From the NCBI GenBank assembly GCA_013334845.1, contig JAAXWV010000047.1, forward strand, positions 1 through 9,275: a stretch of 9,275 bases of DNA. The letters are read 5' to 3'. The position numbers and the translations under genes were made by a program. The stretch is from Candidatus Roizmanbacteria bacterium (GTDB taxonomy: Bacteria; Patescibacteriota; Microgenomatia; UBA1406; GWC2-37-13). Shown in pieces: positions 8,701-9,275 of this stretch (positions are counted from its first letter, which is position 1; every line of letters starts with the position of its first letter). Below the pieces are notes generated by a model that had not been told where the DNA came from, made no database searches, and saw only the letters and a program-made list of their open reading frames with translations.

Positions 8701-8997
8701 TTCCTTTAAATCCCGTATAAACCAGTTCAGGAATTCTTCTTTAGTTTTTTCTTCATCACCAAAGTACAGAAGCCCTTTATTTTGCGCCTCAGCAAACATT
8801 TGATCGACATTAATTCCGACTAAAATTTTAATATCTTTAATATCATTTAGATAAGGTTGCAACGCAAAATAACCTGACGAACGAAAGTAACCTACAACAG
8901 CATGAAAGGCGTAAACATCCCTCATGTTTTCCAGAATCCCTTTGAACTTCTGGAATAATATCTTCTCATCAGTATTCGTAAAAAACTTAGTACTCAT
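5701..8997 (-). CDS. PLD-nuclease-like domain fused to SNF2-family helicase (anti-phage type)
   Basis: I chose the ATG at 8997 (1098 aa, beginning MSTKFFTNTDEK); a TTG at 9006 would add three residues. Residues about 1-200 are a phospholipase D-like domain with one HKD-type site: H133-A-K135 and GSSN at 155-158. The aspartate of the classic HxK(x4)D spacing is replaced by a hydrophobic residue. The SNF2/SF2 motor follows: a Q-motif-like YQIDAV, motif I DVVGLGKT (278-285), motif Ia LIVYPPALEQNW, motif II DEAH (362-365), motif III SATP (403-406), motif V DVLAEGINL (765-773) and motif VI QRIGRINRIG (793-802). The motor is therefore intact. Residues about 860-1098 are a charged, mostly helical tail without a recognised domain. 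A single HKD site usually implies dimerisation. Expected role: ATP-driven translocation or remodelling on duplex DNA, with possible phosphodiester cleavage by the PLD part. It is first in the cassette, and its stop overlaps the methyltransferase start. DISARM DrmD is the closest well-known analogue by motor type, though DISARM keeps PLD on a separate protein. Confidence 0.93.
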   Translation of the reverse strand: MSTKFFTNTDEKILFQKFKGILENMRDVYAFHAVVGYFRSSGYFALQPYLNDIKDIKILVGINVDQMFAEAQNKGLLYFGDEEKTKEEFLNWFIRDLKEAKYSQEVEDGVLAFIQDLVDGRIEVRAHNSKAIHAKFYLFLPEIHSEHSDGWVIMGSSNLTEAGLGIKKSPNYELNIALKDFDDVEFTKKEFRKLWGQSTTILPADIQEFKKKSHIGQEFTPFEIYLKLLIEYFGDNIDYDPDTVGDLPKSYKKLSYQIDAVNQGFQMLMEHNGFFLADVVGLGKTVVASMIAKRFLVANGSLNTKILIVYPPALEQNWKKTFRLFGIDRHTKFITNGRLEKIVQGEDLNYWAKEDYDLILVDEAHKYRNHTSKSFGFLQRICKSPRNGDGLVKGRNKKIILISATPLNNRPQDLYYQLLLFQDARRSTLPVTNLQSFFGPIIREYSEIMRDENPTIERVRELYGVIREKVISQITVRRTRKDLTNYPKYIDDLKDQGIIFPEIAPLRAVEYELDAKLSKLFYHTVFYLTDEDKINYFRYQAIRFLKKELQDAYYDQAVLISKSLAGIMKTLMVKRLESSFHAFKITLNNLMISTQRMIKMFEDDKVLIAPDLNINQLIEKGFSMEEIEELILEISTENPKNNIFKAEDFEAEFLVGLKKDEHLLRELHDEWQLIDSDPKLYQLFDALEKELLNKDKNPTGQIIIFTESNDTANYLAEHLKDYKGNGVLKISSANRIKIFETIQANFDANYIGSRKDDYQILITTDVLAEGINLHRANVLVNYDTPWNATRLMQRIGRINRIGSVAGIVYNYIFYPSQHGDEEIKLYKNALIKLQGFHSAFGEDAQVFTHEELVEQFELFKEGLPDEEDKRLLYLRFIREFKDNNSKEFKRIKIFPLKARTARKNANANSKDAKNVTLIFLKSPYKMEFYSVNRENEVKALTFLEAADQFEAKATEPLGKVPAIHFDNVQAALAEFDKDFLGATTEAVTTTDKADAVSAQAKKFMRDFKAITRKAETKKACEALQDLIDKGTYTPLPNEIRKLKRQLDKKQITYGQADNLIIALAQKYDAFSNEDDESFKIEIDLNVTPEIVITETFID

Positions 8998-9008
8998 TTT
9001 ATTCAATT

Positions 9009-9059
9009 ATTATAGTACATCATTAAAATATCACAAATCACAACTTCCTTTTAAAATTA
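9009..9059 (-). promoter_or_regulatory. Putative promoter region of the three-gene cassette
   Basis: Two overlapping readings are possible. Read on the minus strand, a perfect TATAAT lies at 9014-9009, with TTGTGA 16 bases upstream at 9036-9031. That would be a sigma70-like promoter with a start site only a few bases before the ATG, giving an almost leaderless mRNA. Alternatively TAATTTTA at 9059-9052 is one mismatch from the Bacteroidota -7 box TAnnTTTG and would leave a leader of about 50 bases, but I see no good TTG at the expected -33 spacing. The row 9001-9060 is only 18% GC (11/60), so chance matches to AT-rich boxes are easy. No Shine-Dalgarno sequence precedes the ATG at 8997; the sequence before it is A-rich, as is usual in Bacteroidota. 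Confidence 0.4.
9031..9043 (-). repeat. Short tandem repeat TTGTGA-T-TTGTGA in the cassette promoter region
   Basis: On the minus strand TTGTGA occurs twice, seven bases apart start to start, at 9043-9038 and 9036-9031. The copy nearer the gene is also the best candidate -35 element. Such short direct repeats can be regulator half-sites, but in this AT-rich segment they may be chance. Confidence 0.3.
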
Positions 9060-9242
9060 TATGCTTTCTTGCTTCTGATAACATAGTATTTGCGATAATT
9101 AAAACTTTCTATTTTCCCCCCTCTTTAAGGTTATAAATTACGAGTATACATGCAGATACGCCAGAAATATCAACCATGATCGCCACAAACTTAAGATAGG
9201 CGTTTCCGACCGACCTTCTGAGTCCATGATATGAAAGTGTTA

Positions 9243-9275
9243 AATGAATCAAGCATCATAGGGCATTGATTCATT
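9243..9275. repeat. Perfect 10-bp inverted repeat with 13-base spacer at the right edge
   Basis: AATGAATCAA (9243-9252) is exactly the reverse complement of TTGATTCATT (9266-9275), separated by 13 bases. The right arm ends at the window edge, so the repeat may continue outward. It could be a transcript hairpin, an operator, or a recombination or transposon-end site. There is no T-run after it within the window, so a terminator cannot be claimed. Confidence 0.5.

Noticed and set aside
486..8997. Complete DISARM or BREX system
   Set aside because: The SNF2 helicase, PLD domain and methylase recall DISARM, but DrmA and DrmB are absent; BREX is excluded here by the lack of PglZ and BrxC.
8924..9136. 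70-codon plus-strand frame over the helicase start and its upstream region
   Set aside because: It overlaps the helicase N-terminus and the putative promoter, is made of low-complexity AT-rich codons, and has no recognisable domain.
376..9146. Possible att-like direct repeat (GAGTAT near 386 and near 9142)
   Set aside because: Only six bases are shared, which is expected by chance; no integrase gene is in the window.
9109..9252. Short minus-strand frame of 47 codons upstream of the cassette, partly hydrophobic, ending in NLKEGGK
   Set aside because: It could be a small membrane protein or a gene remnant, but it has only a TTG at its upstream end, no ribosome-site support and no family I recognise; other frames here are equally short.

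Overview
The window looks like bacterial DNA, most likely from the Bacteroidota. This is an inference from three things: AT-rich coding sequence, no recognisable Shine-Dalgarno sequences before any start (A/T-rich leaders instead), and the style of the UmuC tail. It holds the 3' end of a housekeeping or SOS gene followed by a compact three-gene cassette that looks like an anti-phage, restriction-modification-like system.

Layout: positions 2-400 (+) are the last 132 codons of umuC (DNA polymerase V catalytic subunit, little-finger and C-terminal region). It runs off the left edge and converges on the cassette, with only 85 bases between the two stop codons. The other three genes are all on the minus strand and read right to left: a PLD-SNF2 helicase (8997-5701, 1098 aa), an Eco57I/TaqI-class adenine DNA methyltransferase with its own target-recognition region (5701-2351, 1116 aa), and a RecF/SMC/ABC-class ATPase (2351-486, 621 aa). 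Both gene junctions have the same one-base stop/start overlap (TGATG), so the three proteins are almost certainly made together from one transcript. A putative promoter region lies just upstream of 8997. The right edge (about 9130-9275) has higher GC and no gene I can support, but it carries a perfect 10-bp inverted repeat.

Working model (inference): the methyltransferase marks self DNA at an adenine-containing site and gives specificity. The helicase translocates on unmodified DNA and may cut with its N-terminal HKD phosphodiesterase domain. The ATPase acts as sensor, clamp or regulator, and its C-terminal domain is one I do not recognise. The composition recalls DISARM (SNF2 helicase, PglX-like methylase, PLD protein) and type I/IIG restriction systems. 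However, no DrmA/DrmB, PglZ/BrxC or HsdR/HsdS is present, and the ATPase is an extra component, so it does not fit either scheme neatly. The umuC flank is clearly GC-richer than the cassette, which is consistent with a horizontally acquired block inserted downstream of umuC.
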